64,000 nt of DNA from an uncultured Ruminiclostridium sp. (GCA_934454635.1 CAKSFR010000005.1:87979-151978); one strand, 5' to 3'; positions 9,388 to 18,846 are shown, counted from the stretch's first letter. The notes: a model not told the origin generated them from the letters alone. Numbers and translations: made by a program.

Positions 9388-11700
9388 ATGAAATTTGCAG
9401 ACGGACTCTGGCTCAACAAGCCCGGCTACGGCGTAAACTACGCAACACAGATTTACGAGGTTACCGCAGACGAAACCTCCGTAAACGTTCTCGCAACAAA
9501 TCAATGGATAGGCAACCGCGGAATGACTCTCGGCGGTCCCGTTCTCGAAATCTCGTTCACTTCCACCCTCGAAAACACTATCAAGGTCACTCTCGACCAC
9601 TTCAAGGGACGCGTAAAGAAGTCGCCGTCTTTCACTCTTTATGAGGACAGCGCATTCAAGCCCGTTATTACGGAAAACGAAAACGACTTTACGCTTACTT
9701 CGGGAAAGACCCGCGTGGTTATTCCGAAAACGGGCGCTTGGGACATCAAGTATTACTATGAAGACAAGCTCCTCACGAAGCAGGGCTGGCGCACTACCTC
9801 GTATATCACGGAGGAACAGTGGAAAACCGACGAACGCATGGCAAACGACGCTATGAAGCCGTTTTTTGCGCATGATGAAACTGCCGACGGCGGCGTTATG
9901 CGTGAAATGATGAACATCAGCGTAGGCGAAAACATCTACGGCTTCGGCGAAAAATTCTCAACATTCGTTAAAAACGGTCAGACGGTTGAATGTTGGAACA
10001 ACGACGGCGGAACTTCCTCCGAACAGAGCTACAAGTCGATCCCGTTCTACGTTTCCTCCAAAAACTACGGTCTTTTTGTAAACCACCCCGAAAAGGTTAC
10101 GTTTGAAGTTGCGAGCGAGACCGTTTCAAAGGTTGCTTTCTCCGTTCAGGGCGAACATCTCCAGTACTTCGTTATCGGCGGAAGCAATATCGCGGACATA
10201 ATCTCCACATACACGACGCTCACGGGAAAGCCCGCGCTTACGCCCGCGTATACATTCGGTCTCTGGCTCACCACCTCTTTCACCACGAACTACGACGAAG
10301 CGACGGTTTCGAGCTTTATCGACGGCATGGCTGAACGCGATATTCCGCTTGAAGTTTTCCACTTCGACTGCTTCTGGATGAAGGAATTTAACTGGTGCGA
10401 CCTCACATGGGACAAGAGAATGTTCCCAGATCCGAAGGCAATGCTCGACCGCCTTAAAGCAAAGGGGCTTGAGATATGCGTATGGATCAACTCCTACATT
10501 GCGCAGCGCTCTTCGCTGTTCGACGAGGGTGTTAAAAACGGATATTTCCTCAAGACAACAGACGGCTCCGTTTGGCAGGGCGATATGTGGCAGCCCGGAA
10601 TGGCTATCGTTGACTTTACAAATCCCGCAGCGTGCGAATGGTACAAGAGCAAGCTCCGCGCGCTCTGCGAAATGGGCGTAAACGCGTTCAAGACCGATTT
10701 CGGCGAGAGAATCCCCACAAAGGACATCGTATACTTCGACGGCAGCGACCCGTACAAAATGCACAACTACTACACATATCTTTACAATAAGACCGTATTT
10801 GAAGTTCTCGAGGAATACTACGGCAAGGACAAGGCTTGTCTGTTCGCGCGCTCCGCGACAGTCGGCGGTCAGCAGTTCCCTGTTCACTGGGGCGGCGACT
10901 GCTTCTCAAACTACGAATCCATGTGGGAAACCGTACGCGGCGGACTTTCGCTCTGCCTTTCCGGCTTCGGCTATTTCAGCCACGATATTTCCGGCTTCGA
11001 GGCTCAAGGTACTCCCGACCTCTACAAGCGCTGGTCTGCGTTCGGTCTTATGTCCTCTCACTCCAGACTGCACGGAAACAGCTCCTACCGCGTTCCGTGG
11101 AATTTCGACGAGGAAAGCTGCGATGTTCTGCGCCACTGGACAAAACTCAAGGGCCGCCTGATGCCGTATCTTTTTGCAAACGCGGTAAAGACCCACACGA
11201 CAGGTATCCCGATGATGCGCGCAATGGTAATGGAATACGGCTTCGACCCCGCAACTCTGCCGCTTGACCGACAGTATATGCTCGGCGACAATCTGCTTGT
11301 TGCTCCCGTATTCAACGAAGAAGGAACAAGCTCGTTCTATCTCCCCGCAATCTCGGGCGAATGGACGGACATTCAGACGGGCGAAACGCTTGCGGGCGGA
11401 AGCTGGTACGAAAAGAAGTACGACTACTACGGAATGCCGCTTTACGCTAAGCCGAACTCGATTATCGCATACGGCGATTTCAAGCGCAGCTTCACATACG
11501 ACTACGCCGAAAACGCAAAACTCGTTGTTTACGGACTTGAGGACGGAAAAACCGCAGAATGCAAGATCTACGACAGCGAGGCTAACCTTGTTCTTACCGT
11601 TACTGCGGCAAGAAACGGCGATACGATCAAGGTAACAAGCAACGGTGCGACCAAAAACTTCACGGTTGAAAGCGCGCAGGGGCTTAAAATCGAAATGTAA
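9388..11700 (+). CDS. GH31 alpha-xylosidase (YicI-like)
   Basis: 770 aa. The N-terminus MKFADGLWLNKPG resembles YicI-type alpha-xylosidases. The nucleophile lies in KTDFGERIP and the acid/base in HWGGDC, as in YicI (Asp416 and Asp482 in E. coli). These enzymes release alpha-linked xylose from xyloglucan oligosaccharides such as isoprimeverose. No signal peptide is seen, so it acts inside the cell. An alternative ATG at 9376 has its Shine-Dalgarno only 1 nt away; ATG 9388 has 13 nt spacing and the family-like start. It stands alone between terminators. Confidence 0.9.
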   Translation: MKFADGLWLNKPGYGVNYATQIYEVTADETSVNVLATNQWIGNRGMTLGGPVLEISFTSTLENTIKVTLDHFKGRVKKSPSFTLYEDSAFKPVITENENDFTLTSGKTRVVIPKTGAWDIKYYYEDKLLTKQGWRTTSYITEEQWKTDERMANDAMKPFFAHDETADGGVMREMMNISVGENIYGFGEKFSTFVKNGQTVECWNNDGGTSSEQSYKSIPFYVSSKNYGLFVNHPEKVTFEVASETVSKVAFSVQGEHLQYFVIGGSNIADIISTYTTLTGKPALTPAYTFGLWLTTSFTTNYDEATVSSFIDGMAERDIPLEVFHFDCFWMKEFNWCDLTWDKRMFPDPKAMLDRLKAKGLEICVWINSYIAQRSSLFDEGVKNGYFLKTTDGSVWQGDMWQPGMAIVDFTNPAACEWYKSKLRALCEMGVNAFKTDFGERIPTKDIVYFDGSDPYKMHNYYTYLYNKTVFEVLEEYYGKDKACLFARSATVGGQQFPVHWGGDCFSNYESMWETVRGGLSLCLSGFGYFSHDISGFEAQGTPDLYKRWSAFGLMSSHSRLHGNSSYRVPWNFDEESCDVLRHWTKLKGRLMPYLFANAVKTHTTGIPMMRAMVMEYGFDPATLPLDRQYMLGDNLLVAPVFNEEGTSSFYLPAISGEWTDIQTGETLAGGSWYEKKYDYYGMPLYAKPNSIIAYGDFKRSFTYDYAENAKLVVYGLEDGKTAECKIYDSEANLVLTVTAARNGDTIKVTSNGATKNFTVESAQGLKIEM

Positions 11701-11716
11701 TACAATAACCGCGCAG

Positions 11717-11752
11717 GAACAGCTTTGCAGCAATGCAGGGCTGTTCTTTTTT
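11717..11752 (+). terminator. Terminator of the GH31 gene
   Basis: Stem gaacagc/gctgttc is followed directly by a T run. Confidence 0.85.
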
Positions 11753-11776
11753 GTATTGTCGGCGAAAGCGGGAGAG

Positions 11777-11890
11777 GGGGCGGGGCGCGCGCGCCTTGCT
11801 GCGGCGAAGCCGCAGCAAGGCAGCAGGCGCGGCTTTTGCCGCGCCTGCTGTGCGTTTTGCAAAGCAAAACGCACGCGTGCGCCCCGCCCC
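11777..11890. repeat. GC-rich cloverleaf-like hairpin cluster, copy 1
   Basis: A 17-bp outer stem (11777-11793 with 11874-11890, one G-T wobble) encloses three hairpins. They are 11793-11821 (loop gaa), 11821-11850 (loop tttt) and 11850-11874 (arms gtgcgttttgc, loop aaa). There is nothing else gene-like in the 11753-12016 gap. The GC content is far above the surroundings. A second cluster of the same plan is at 63163-63256. Confidence 0.8.
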
Positions 11891-12016
11891 GCCGATTTCT
11901 GCGGAGTGCGCCGAAACGGCGGAATCTGCACTGCCATGACAGCTGCGGCGTTTGGAGAAGTGCGAAAGGGCAGAAAGATTGAGAAAGCCGCGTGACAATT
12001 TTATCTGCCTTTGCCC

Positions 12017-12045
12017 TTGACTGTTGCGCACAAATGTGGTAGAAT
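12017..12045 (+). promoter_or_regulatory. Promoter of the tmk-like operon
   Basis: TTGACT and TAGAAT with a 17-nt spacer, 38 nt before the start codon. Confidence 0.65.
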
Positions 12046-12083
12046 AAACTGAATAGGTATTTTTTACTACGGAGGCCGCTTCT

Positions 12084-12746
12084 ATGCTTATTGTAATTGA
12101 AGGGCTTGACGGCTGCGGAAAATCAACGCAGCTCGAGCTTATGAAGAAAAAGTTCACAGACGCACATTTTATCACTTTTCCGTATTATAATACATACAGC
12201 GGTAAGATCATAAGCAGCTATCTTGCGGGGGATTTTAACGAAAACGACCCCGAGATAAGTGCATATTCGGCGAGCCTTATGTACGCCGTGGATCGATACA
12301 CAAGCTATAAAACGCACTGGGAACCGCTTTACCAAAGCGGTAAACCCGTAATTTCCGCACGTTATGTCACTTCAAACGCAATATACCAGATGACAAAGCT
12401 GGACAAGACGAAATGGGACGGCTATCTGGAATGGCTGTTCGATCTTGAATATCGTAAGCTCGGACTTCCCGAACCGATAAAGACAATTTTTTTGGATATG
12501 CCGATTGAAATTTCACAAAAGCTGCTTTCGGAACGCTACGGCGGCGATGAAAGCAAAAAAGACGTGCATGAGCGCAACATTATTTTTATGGAGCACTGCC
12601 GTGAAGCGGCGCTCTACGTCGGAAAACGCTGCGGCTGGGAAATCGTGAATTGCAGCGATAACGGTCACCCGCGCAGCATTGACGAAATTCAAGACGAAAT
12701 ATGTGAAATAGTGCGAAAAACAATTCAGGAGAATACGAATGCTTGA
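12084..12746 (+). CDS. tmk: Thymidylate kinase-like protein
   Basis: 220 aa. It starts MLIVIEGLDGCGKST, the P-loop of dTMP kinases (EGxDGxGKST). It continues with the YxAGDF-type segment SYLAGDF, DRY, and a SARYVTSNAIYQ segment in place of the usual DRY/SSLAYQ. dTMP kinase makes dTDP for DNA synthesis. It is somewhat divergent from housekeeping Tmk, so a second dTMP kinase or related nucleotide kinase is possible. The start has ggagg at 8 nt. It overlaps the next gene by 8 nt. Confidence 0.85.
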   Translation: MLIVIEGLDGCGKSTQLELMKKKFTDAHFITFPYYNTYSGKIISSYLAGDFNENDPEISAYSASLMYAVDRYTSYKTHWEPLYQSGKPVISARYVTSNAIYQMTKLDKTKWDGYLEWLFDLEYRKLGLPEPIKTIFLDMPIEISQKLLSERYGGDESKKDVHERNIIFMEHCREAALYVGKRCGWEIVNCSDNGHPRSIDEIQDEICEIVRKTIQENTNA

Positions 12747-13620
12747 ATTTAGACCCGTAACGCTGTCGGACAAGGAATGGGTGACCGAACTGCTCGGCTA
12801 TTCCAACTTCCGCGGCTGTGAATATACTTTCGGAAACTGCTTCTGTTGGAGCGAAATTTACGATATAAAAATTTGCCGTTTTAAGGATTTTTTTCTCATA
12901 AAAAATCGGGACGGGCTTTATTTTCCCGCAGGTCGCGGAGATCTCAGAGAGGTTCTTCACGAGCTGAAAGCGTACTGTAAAGCCGCTTCACTCCCCTTTT
13001 ATTTTACGACAATGAACAAACTGTCCATGCTTACGCTCAAAGAAATATACGGCGAAAGAGCGCAGGTCGGCACAAGCGCGGATTTATACGACTACGTCTA
13101 CAACCGCAGCGATCTCGCCGAGCTGAGCGGTAAAAAATATCACGCAAAACGAAATCATATTGCACGATTCAGTGAAAACAACTGGAGCTATGAACCGATT
13201 ACTCCGGAAAACATTTCCGAATGCGCAGAAATGAACGACGAGTGGTGCGAACGCAATATCTGCATAAACAATATAGAGGACAAGGACAAAGCCGAGGAAA
13301 TATGCGCAGTCAGAACAGGTCTGCGGAACTTTTTTGAACTGGGTTATTTCGGCGGACTTCTCCGAGTTGACGGAAAGGTTCAGGCTTTTTCTTTCGGCGA
13401 ACGGCTCAACAGTGACACCGCCGTTGTCCACGTCGAAAAGGCATTCACGGATTTTCAGGGAACATATCCCATGATAAATAAACAGTTCGTTCTGAACAAC
13501 TGCGGAGAATACCGCTATATCAACCGCGAGGAGGATATGGGCGAGGAAAATCTGCGTAAGGCTAAGCAATCGTACTACCCCTGCTTTATGGAGGAAAAAT
13601 TCACTGTAAATATCAAATAA
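12739..13620 (+). CDS. DUF2156 protein (phosphatidylglycerol lysyltransferase C-terminal-like)
   Basis: 293 aa, soluble, with no membrane segments. The sequence has the double GNAT-like layout of DUF2156, including KYHAKRNHIARF, FELGYFGGLLRVDGKVQAFSFGE and HVEKAFTDFQGTYPMINKQF, which match the conserved half of MprF-type lysyl transferases. Stand-alone members probably transfer an aminoacyl or acyl group, but the substrate is unknown. It overlaps the kinase before it and precedes the DJ-1 gene by 12 nt. Confidence 0.82.
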   Translation: MLEFRPVTLSDKEWVTELLGYSNFRGCEYTFGNCFCWSEIYDIKICRFKDFFLIKNRDGLYFPAGRGDLREVLHELKAYCKAASLPFYFTTMNKLSMLTLKEIYGERAQVGTSADLYDYVYNRSDLAELSGKKYHAKRNHIARFSENNWSYEPITPENISECAEMNDEWCERNICINNIEDKDKAEEICAVRTGLRNFFELGYFGGLLRVDGKVQAFSFGERLNSDTAVVHVEKAFTDFQGTYPMINKQFVLNNCGEYRYINREEDMGEENLRKAKQSYYPCFMEEKFTVNIK

Positions 13621-13632
13621 CGGAGGATAGAC

Positions 13633-14175
13633 ATGATATACGTTTTTCTTGCAAACGGATTTGAGGAAACCGAGGGTATAGCTCCGGTTGACATTTTAAG
13701 AAGAAGCGGGCTTGAGGTCGTAACGGTCGGAATCGGCGACGACGTTATCGTCAGTTCGCATGGGATAGCGGTCGTTCCGGACATCACCGAAGAACAGCTC
13801 GTTCTCGGCGACGATATCGAAATGATAATGCTGCCCGGCGGAATGCCCGGAACACTCAATCTTGAAAAAAGCCGCGCCGTTCAGGAATCTATCGACTACT
13901 GCGCCGAAAACGACAAATACATTGCGGCTATCTGCGCCGCGCCTTCAATCCTCGGAAAAAAAGGGCTGCTTAATGGCAAAAAAGCGGTCTGCTTCCCCGG
14001 TTTTGAAGAATTTCTGGAGGGCGCCGAGGTTTGTTCAAACCTTGTAGTCCACGACGGAAAAATTATTACCGCAAAGGGTCCCGGAGCGGCAGTTGAATTT
14101 GGACTGACTCTTTCCGAAATTCTCGCAGGCGCACCGAAAGCCAAAAAAGTAAGAGATTCTTTGCAGTGCAAATGA
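13633..14175 (+). CDS. DJ-1/PfpI family protein
   Basis: 180 aa. The glutamine-amidotransferase-like fold is shown by FLANGFEETEG at the N-terminus, MLPGGMPG, and the nucleophile Cys in AAICAAPSILG. It is of YajL/DJ-1 length. Members act as glyoxalases, chaperones or redox sensors. The stop overlaps the next start as ATGA, so the two are translationally coupled. Confidence 0.9.
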   Translation: MIYVFLANGFEETEGIAPVDILRRSGLEVVTVGIGDDVIVSSHGIAVVPDITEEQLVLGDDIEMIMLPGGMPGTLNLEKSRAVQESIDYCAENDKYIAAICAAPSILGKKGLLNGKKAVCFPGFEEFLEGAEVCSNLVVHDGKIITAKGPGAAVEFGLTLSEILAGAPKAKKVRDSLQCK

Positions 14176-14759
14176 ACAAAAAAGCGCTTCGCACCGTTCT
14201 TTTACAGCGTCGGCGCGGCATGGACAAAATTTCCGCGCAAAAAAGCGACAGTATGATATATAATAATATCATAAGACTGCCGCAGGTACGCGCAGCAGAA
14301 AATTTTCTCTGCTATATCTCAACGGACATTGAAGTCGATACACGGCAGCTTATAACCGCGCTGATTTCAGACGGAAAAAAAGTATACGCTCCGCGCTGCA
14401 AAGGCAAGGAAATGCGTTTTTTTCGCATAGCCGATTTTTCGGAGCTTAAAGCTGGCGCGTTCGGTATTCCGGAACCTACGGGCAGCGAGGAACCCGATAA
14501 TTTTTCCGCTTCACTTTGCATAGTGCCCGCGCTTTCGTTTGATGAAAACGGGTATCGCCTCGGCTACGGCGGCGGCTATTACGACCGCTTTCTGCGCGGC
14601 TATGACGGTATTTCCGTCGGGATATGCTATGATGATTTTATGGGCGAAGTTCCTCGCGAAGAACACGACCTGCCCGTTGATATACTTGTTACTGAAACAA
14701 AAATTCTGAACCTCGGATCGGAGGGATCATCTTGGAAGAAAAAGAATTTGACAATATAG
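14172..14759 (+). CDS. 5-formyltetrahydrofolate cyclo-ligase
   Basis: 195 aa. The enzyme converts 5-formyl-THF to 5,10-methenyl-THF with ATP. The ATP-binding signature LGYGGGYYDRFL is present, as is the N-terminal basic stretch RRGMDKI. I chose ATG 14172, which gives the ATGA overlap with the DJ-1 gene, over a GTG two codons earlier. Its 3' end overlaps mltG by 28 nt. Confidence 0.93.
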   Translation: MNKKALRTVLLQRRRGMDKISAQKSDSMIYNNIIRLPQVRAAENFLCYISTDIEVDTRQLITALISDGKKVYAPRCKGKEMRFFRIADFSELKAGAFGIPEPTGSEEPDNFSASLCIVPALSFDENGYRLGYGGGYYDRFLRGYDGISVGICYDDFMGEVPREEHDLPVDILVTETKILNLGSEGSSWKKKNLTI

Positions 14760-16597
14760 AGAGTCTTGCCGCTTTTCTACATAGCGGCGCCGATAAGCCT
14801 GAAACCGGAGTTGCCGAAAGCGCTCCGAAGCAGGAAGCTTCCGCTCCCGTAAGGCGCCCTGCTCCGCAGCGCAGACCTCTGCCGCAGCAGAGCAGACCCG
14901 CGCAGCAGAACAATCCTGCAAAGCAGAACAATCCTGCAAAGCAGAACAATCCTGCAAAGCAGAACAACCCTGCAAAAGCCGAAGAAACCGCGCGCGAAAA
15001 CGCGCCGCAGGCTGAAAAAAAGCCAAAAGTAAGCGACGACGATTTATCGGCGGTTCTCTTTTCCATTGAAAACAAGAAAAAAAAGCCGCAGTCAACGCTT
15101 GCGGCACAGGCTGCGCGCAGCACGGAGAAAGCGTCGGCAAATCCTCCCAAAAAATCCGCGCCCGAAAAACAGCCGCAGCACACTGAGCGCATGAAAAGCG
15201 CTCCCACGATAGCCGACGTTATAGACGAGCCGTTCAGCGCCGAGAATGCAAAGCCTGAAAAAGGCATGGTTCACTACGACAACGCTGCAACTCAGATGGT
15301 CGAAATAGGCGCAGTGCGAGCGAATCCTATGCGTACTGCGGAAATCACCGCAGAAAACGACGAAGATGAAGAAGATGAGCGCAGAAGCCGCCGTGAGATT
15401 TCAGAAATGCGCAAGCGCTATGAACGTCAGCGTCAGCGCTCCAGAACTTTCGCATATATATTGCTCGGAGCGTTCCTCTGCGTTGTGATCGTCGGAATCT
15501 CCGCGTATTTTTCAACGTATATAGTAACATTTGCGCTTGACGTGACAGGTATCGCGCCCACGGAATTTGAACTTGACGTAGAGATCCCCGAAGGGGCTAC
15601 AACAGAAGTTGTCGGAGCGATACTTCAGGAAAACAATATAATTAAATCCGCAAAATTCTTCAAGGAGTTTGCAGATTTCACGGGTAAGAAGAACAGTTAT
15701 TACTCGGGAAAATACACGCTTAGCTCAACCATGTCATATATGACTATCTTCAAGACGCTCCAAAGCGTTTCCGAAGATACGAAAACTGTCACGATACGCA
15801 TTTCCGAGGGCATGACCGCGGAGGAAATCGGAAAACTGCTCGAAGAAAACAAGGTTTGCTACGCAAGCGATTTTGAAAAGTATTACAAGACCATTCAGAA
15901 CAACTACGACTTTGAACGCAGGCTCAGCACAAAATCCTCAAAGTTCAATCAGCTCGAAGGCTACCTCTTCCCCGACACCTATGAATTTTACGCGGTTCTT
16001 GACGCTGAAAAAATAACGTACGAATCGAAGCAAGAACAGGACAAAGCGGAGGCTGCTCAGCGCGAAAAAGAAATCGAAAACGCCGAAGTCGCCGCGAAGA
16101 AAATGTACAAAAACTTCAACGACAAGATAACGAAAATTATGTACAAGCAAATGGGCGAAATGAACATGACCCTCGACGAGGTGATAACACTTGCTTCAAT
16201 GGTTCAGAAAGAAGCGGCGAGCGTTGATGATATGTACTATGTTGCAAGCGTTTTCCTCAACAGAATACGCAATTCGGAGGAATTTCCGTATCTCCAGTCG
16301 GACGTTACCACGCTTTATGTCGAAAACAATATAAAGCCGTTTGTGACAGACGCGGCGCGGCTGCGGCGCTATTCCGACGCATACAACACCTATATCTGCA
16401 AGGGCATTCCCGCAGGGCCGATATGCAGCCCGGGACTTGACGCAATAGACGCGGTGCTCAACTCGGCAGATACAAACTACTACTACTTCTGCGCAAACGA
16501 AGAAACCGGCGAGGTGTTCTACGCTGCGACTCACGACGAACACGAAGCAAACCTTATTCTCGCGGGTCTTACCGAAACGCAGTCCGCAATCGAATAA
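14732..16597 (+). CDS. mltG: Endolytic transglycosylase MltG with a long cytoplasmic N-terminus
   Basis: 621 aa. MltG cuts nascent glycan strands at the membrane and acts as a terminase of peptidoglycan polymerisation. A low-complexity Pro/Ala/Lys-rich N-terminus (about 1-240) with four QNNPAK repeats precedes one membrane segment (FAYILLGAFLCVVIVGI). The YceG domain follows, with the catalytic Glu in MVQKEA and the late motif SPGLDAIDAVLN. Translation starts at a TTG with ggaggg 6 nt upstream, inside the preceding gene. The N-terminus is much longer than in E. coli MltG (about 340 aa in total). Confidence 0.93.
   Translation: MEEKEFDNIESLAAFLHSGADKPETGVAESAPKQEASAPVRRPAPQRRPLPQQSRPAQQNNPAKQNNPAKQNNPAKQNNPAKAEETARENAPQAEKKPKVSDDDLSAVLFSIENKKKKPQSTLAAQAARSTEKASANPPKKSAPEKQPQHTERMKSAPTIADVIDEPFSAENAKPEKGMVHYDNAATQMVEIGAVRANPMRTAEITAENDEDEEDERRSRREISEMRKRYERQRQRSRTFAYILLGAFLCVVIVGISAYFSTYIVTFALDVTGIAPTEFELDVEIPEGATTEVVGAILQENNIIKSAKFFKEFADFTGKKNSYYSGKYTLSSTMSYMTIFKTLQSVSEDTKTVTIRISEGMTAEEIGKLLEENKVCYASDFEKYYKTIQNNYDFERRLSTKSSKFNQLEGYLFPDTYEFYAVLDAEKITYESKQEQDKAEAAQREKEIENAEVAAKKMYKNFNDKITKIMYKQMGEMNMTLDEVITLASMVQKEAASVDDMYYVASVFLNRIRNSEEFPYLQSDVTTLYVENNIKPFVTDAARLRRYSDAYNTYICKGIPAGPICSPGLDAIDAVLNSADTNYYYFCANEETGEVFYAATHDEHEANLILAGLTETQSAIE
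14906..14977 (+). repeat. Four 18-bp coding tandem repeats (QNNPAK) in mltG
   Basis: The unit cagaacaatcctgcaaag occurs four times in frame with almost no silent change, which suggests recent expansion by slippage in a disordered region. Confidence 0.85.
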
Positions 16598-16600
16598 TCA

Positions 16601-16636
16601 CAGCACCGCGCAGTTCGCTGAAATTGTGCGGTGCTG
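16601..16636 (+). terminator. Hairpin between mltG and the U32 gene
   Basis: A 12-bp stem (cagcaccgcgca/tgtgcggtgctg) lies directly after the mltG stop. There is no T run, so it is more likely a processing or attenuating hairpin than a full terminator. Confidence 0.45.
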
Positions 16637-16659
16637 AACTGTTGAAAGGAAATGTAAAA

Positions 16660-17901
16660 ATGGCAGAGCTTCTTTCCCCCGCAGGGGATTACGAATGTCT
16701 TGAAGCGGCGGTCGATTACGGCTGCGACGCAGTATATCTGGGCGGACAGACATTCGGTATGCGCGCAAATCCGAAAAATTTCAGCATGGAAGAGCTGAAA
16801 AAGGCGGTAGATTTTGCGCACGGCAGAAACGTTAAAGTGTATCTCACCTGCAACACCGTCCCCACAAACGACGAAGCGGAGCAGTTTCCCGAATTTATCC
16901 GCGAAGCGCAGAAAACAGGCATTGACGCGGTTATCATAGCCGATGTCGGCGTTATGGCAATGACCAAAAAATACGCTCCCGAACTTGACATACATATGTC
17001 AACGCAGGTCGGGATAATGAACTATGAAACCGCAAACGAGCTGTACCGAATGGGTGCGAAGCGCATAGTTCTCGCACGCGAAACAAGCCTCGCCGAGATA
17101 AGAAAAATCCGAGAAAAAATTCCCGCGGATATGGAAATCGAGGCGTTTGTCCACGGGGCGATGTGCGTTTCGTTTTCGGGAAGATGCCTGCTCTCGAAAT
17201 ACCTCGCAAACCGCGACGCAAACCGCGGAGCGTGCGCTCAGCCGTGCCGCTGGCGTTATTTTATAACCGAGGAAAAGCGGATCGGACAGGACTTTGAAAT
17301 TTTCGAGGACAAGCGCGGAACATATATCCTCAATGCGAAGGATCTCTGCATGATCGAGCATATAAGCGAGCTTCTCGAAGCGGGAGTTACAAGCCTGAAA
17401 ATTGAAGGGCGCGCAAAATCCTCCTATTATGTCGCAACGGTCACAAACGCCTATCGCGGCGCGCTTAACGCGGCGTACAGGCACGAGCCGACCCCCGACT
17501 GGGTGCGCTCGGAAGTGTACAAAGTCAGCCACAGACCCTACTGCACGGGCTTTTTCTTTGAGCATGGCGACGCCGAACAGCATTACGAGGACAGCGGATA
17601 TTACCGCGAATACGATTTCTGCGGAGTTGTCACCGAATGCAGCGGCGGCGTAATGCACCTCACTCAGCGCAACTATTTTACTCTCGACGACGAGCTTGAA
17701 ATTCTCTCGCCGGGAATGAAGCCCGTGAGATTTTCGCCGACCGAAATGTTCAGCGAAAAGGGAGAAAGCGTGCGCATCGCGAACCACGCTACCGAAAAGC
17801 TGACTATCCCGTGCGATACGGTCTTTCCGAAAAATTCGATACTGCGCAAGCCGTCTAAGGACAGCCGCGAAAAAACCGAGGAGTGTACCGTATGCAGCTG
17901 A
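16660..17901 (+). CDS. Peptidase U32 family protein (TrhP/RlhA-like)
   Basis: 413 aa. It opens MAELLSPAGDYE and holds the U32 signature EAFVHGAMCVSFSGRC with downstream cysteines (RGACAQPC). Despite the name, characterised relatives are involved in tRNA or rRNA hydroxylation (TrhP, RlhA). ATG 16660 follows aaagga; an in-frame upstream start inside the hairpin is rejected. It overlaps rsmA by 10 nt. Confidence 0.9.
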   Translation: MAELLSPAGDYECLEAAVDYGCDAVYLGGQTFGMRANPKNFSMEELKKAVDFAHGRNVKVYLTCNTVPTNDEAEQFPEFIREAQKTGIDAVIIADVGVMAMTKKYAPELDIHMSTQVGIMNYETANELYRMGAKRIVLARETSLAEIRKIREKIPADMEIEAFVHGAMCVSFSGRCLLSKYLANRDANRGACAQPCRWRYFITEEKRIGQDFEIFEDKRGTYILNAKDLCMIEHISELLEAGVTSLKIEGRAKSSYYVATVTNAYRGALNAAYRHEPTPDWVRSEVYKVSHRPYCTGFFFEHGDAEQHYEDSGYYREYDFCGVVTECSGGVMHLTQRNYFTLDDELEILSPGMKPVRFSPTEMFSEKGESVRIANHATEKLTIPCDTVFPKNSILRKPSKDSREKTEECTVCS

Positions 17902-18749
17902 CGAATATCGGAACGATAAAAGAGCTTTTTCAGCGCCACGGATTTTCGTTTTCAAAATCGTTGGGGCAGAATTTCCTGATAAATCCGTCTGTCTGCCCCA
18001 AAATCGCCGAAATGGGCGGCTGTAAAAAAGGCGCGGCTGCAATCGAGATAGGAACCGGCATCGGCGTACTTACAAAGGAGCTTGCGGAGCGCTGCGACAA
18101 GGTTCTCGCAATCGAAATCGACGAGGGACTGAAGCCTATCCTGTCGGAAACGCTCTCAGAGTACGACAATGTAGAGGTCGTTTTCGCGGACGTGATGAAA
18201 ACCGACCTGAAAAGCCTGATTGCGGAAAAGCTCGGCGATTTTGACGAAATATACGTCTGCGCGAACCTCCCCTATTATATAACCTCGCCCGTTATAATGC
18301 GGCTGCTTGAAGAACGGCTGCCGATTTTGGCAGTTACGGTAATGGTTCAGAAAGAAGCTGCGGAACGGCTTTGCGCAAAGCCCGGCGAACGCGAATGCGG
18401 AGCGGTAACGATCGCGGTGAACTATTACAGCACGCCGAAGCTGCTGTTCAGAGTGAACCGAGGCAGCTTCATGCCCTCGCCGAATGTTGACAGCGCGGTC
18501 ATACGGCTGGACATTTCGCCCGAGCCAAAGTACAGCGTAAACGACGAGGCTCTATTTTTCCGTCTTGTTCATGCGGCTTTTGCGCAGCGCAGAAAACAGA
18601 TGATAAACCCGCTTTCCTCCGCACTCGGTATCGAAAAGAACGAGCTTGCGAAAATAATGGAACTTTGCGGCGTTAAGGCGACTGCGCGCCCCGAAGAGCT
18701 TAAAATGCAGGATTTTGTAAATCTCTGCAATACGATTTCCGAAAAATAA
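17892..18749 (+). CDS. rsmA: 16S rRNA dimethyladenosine transferase
   Basis: 285 aa. RsmA (KsgA) dimethylates two adenines near the 3' end of 16S rRNA. Motifs are SKSLGQNFL, the SAM site AIEIGTGIGVLTKEL and catalytic NLPYYITSPVI. I chose ATG 17892, which has gaggag 8 nt upstream, over GTG 17883. It is the last gene of the run that starts near 12.1 kb. Confidence 0.96.
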   Translation: MQLTNIGTIKELFQRHGFSFSKSLGQNFLINPSVCPKIAEMGGCKKGAAAIEIGTGIGVLTKELAERCDKVLAIEIDEGLKPILSETLSEYDNVEVVFADVMKTDLKSLIAEKLGDFDEIYVCANLPYYITSPVIMRLLEERLPILAVTVMVQKEAAERLCAKPGERECGAVTIAVNYYSTPKLLFRVNRGSFMPSPNVDSAVIRLDISPEPKYSVNDEALFFRLVHAAFAQRRKQMINPLSSALGIEKNELAKIMELCGVKATARPEELKMQDFVNLCNTISEK

Positions 18750-18766
18750 ATAGCATATCCCATTCT

Positions 18767-18799
18767 TTGACAAACTTTTTGGCTTCCGCAAGGTATAAT
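18767..18799 (+). promoter_or_regulatory. spoIIE promoter with 21-bp spacer and Spo0A-box-like -35
   Basis: TTGACA (18767) and TATAAT (18794) are 21 nt apart, too far for an ordinary sigma-A promoter. The -35 lies in tttgacaaa, which contains TGACAAA, a match to the 0A box TGNCRAA. B. subtilis spoIIE and spoIIG promoters have 21-22-bp spacers and are activated by Spo0A-P. Confidence 0.65.
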
Positions 18800-18846
18800 T
18801 GAACCAAAAACGGAAGAAATCTTCCGAAAAGGAAGGACTTGGTTAA

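Noticed and set aside
10906..11937. 343-aa open frame on the minus strand opposite the GH31 gene
   Set aside because: It is an antisense shadow of a clear glycosidase gene. It has no family similarity and crosses the terminator.
11645..12175. Several open frames on both strands in the GC-rich gap
   Set aside because: They come from stop-poor palindromic GC sequence and run through hairpins. Amino-acid composition is Arg/Ala/Pro-rich and no start has a ribosome binding site.
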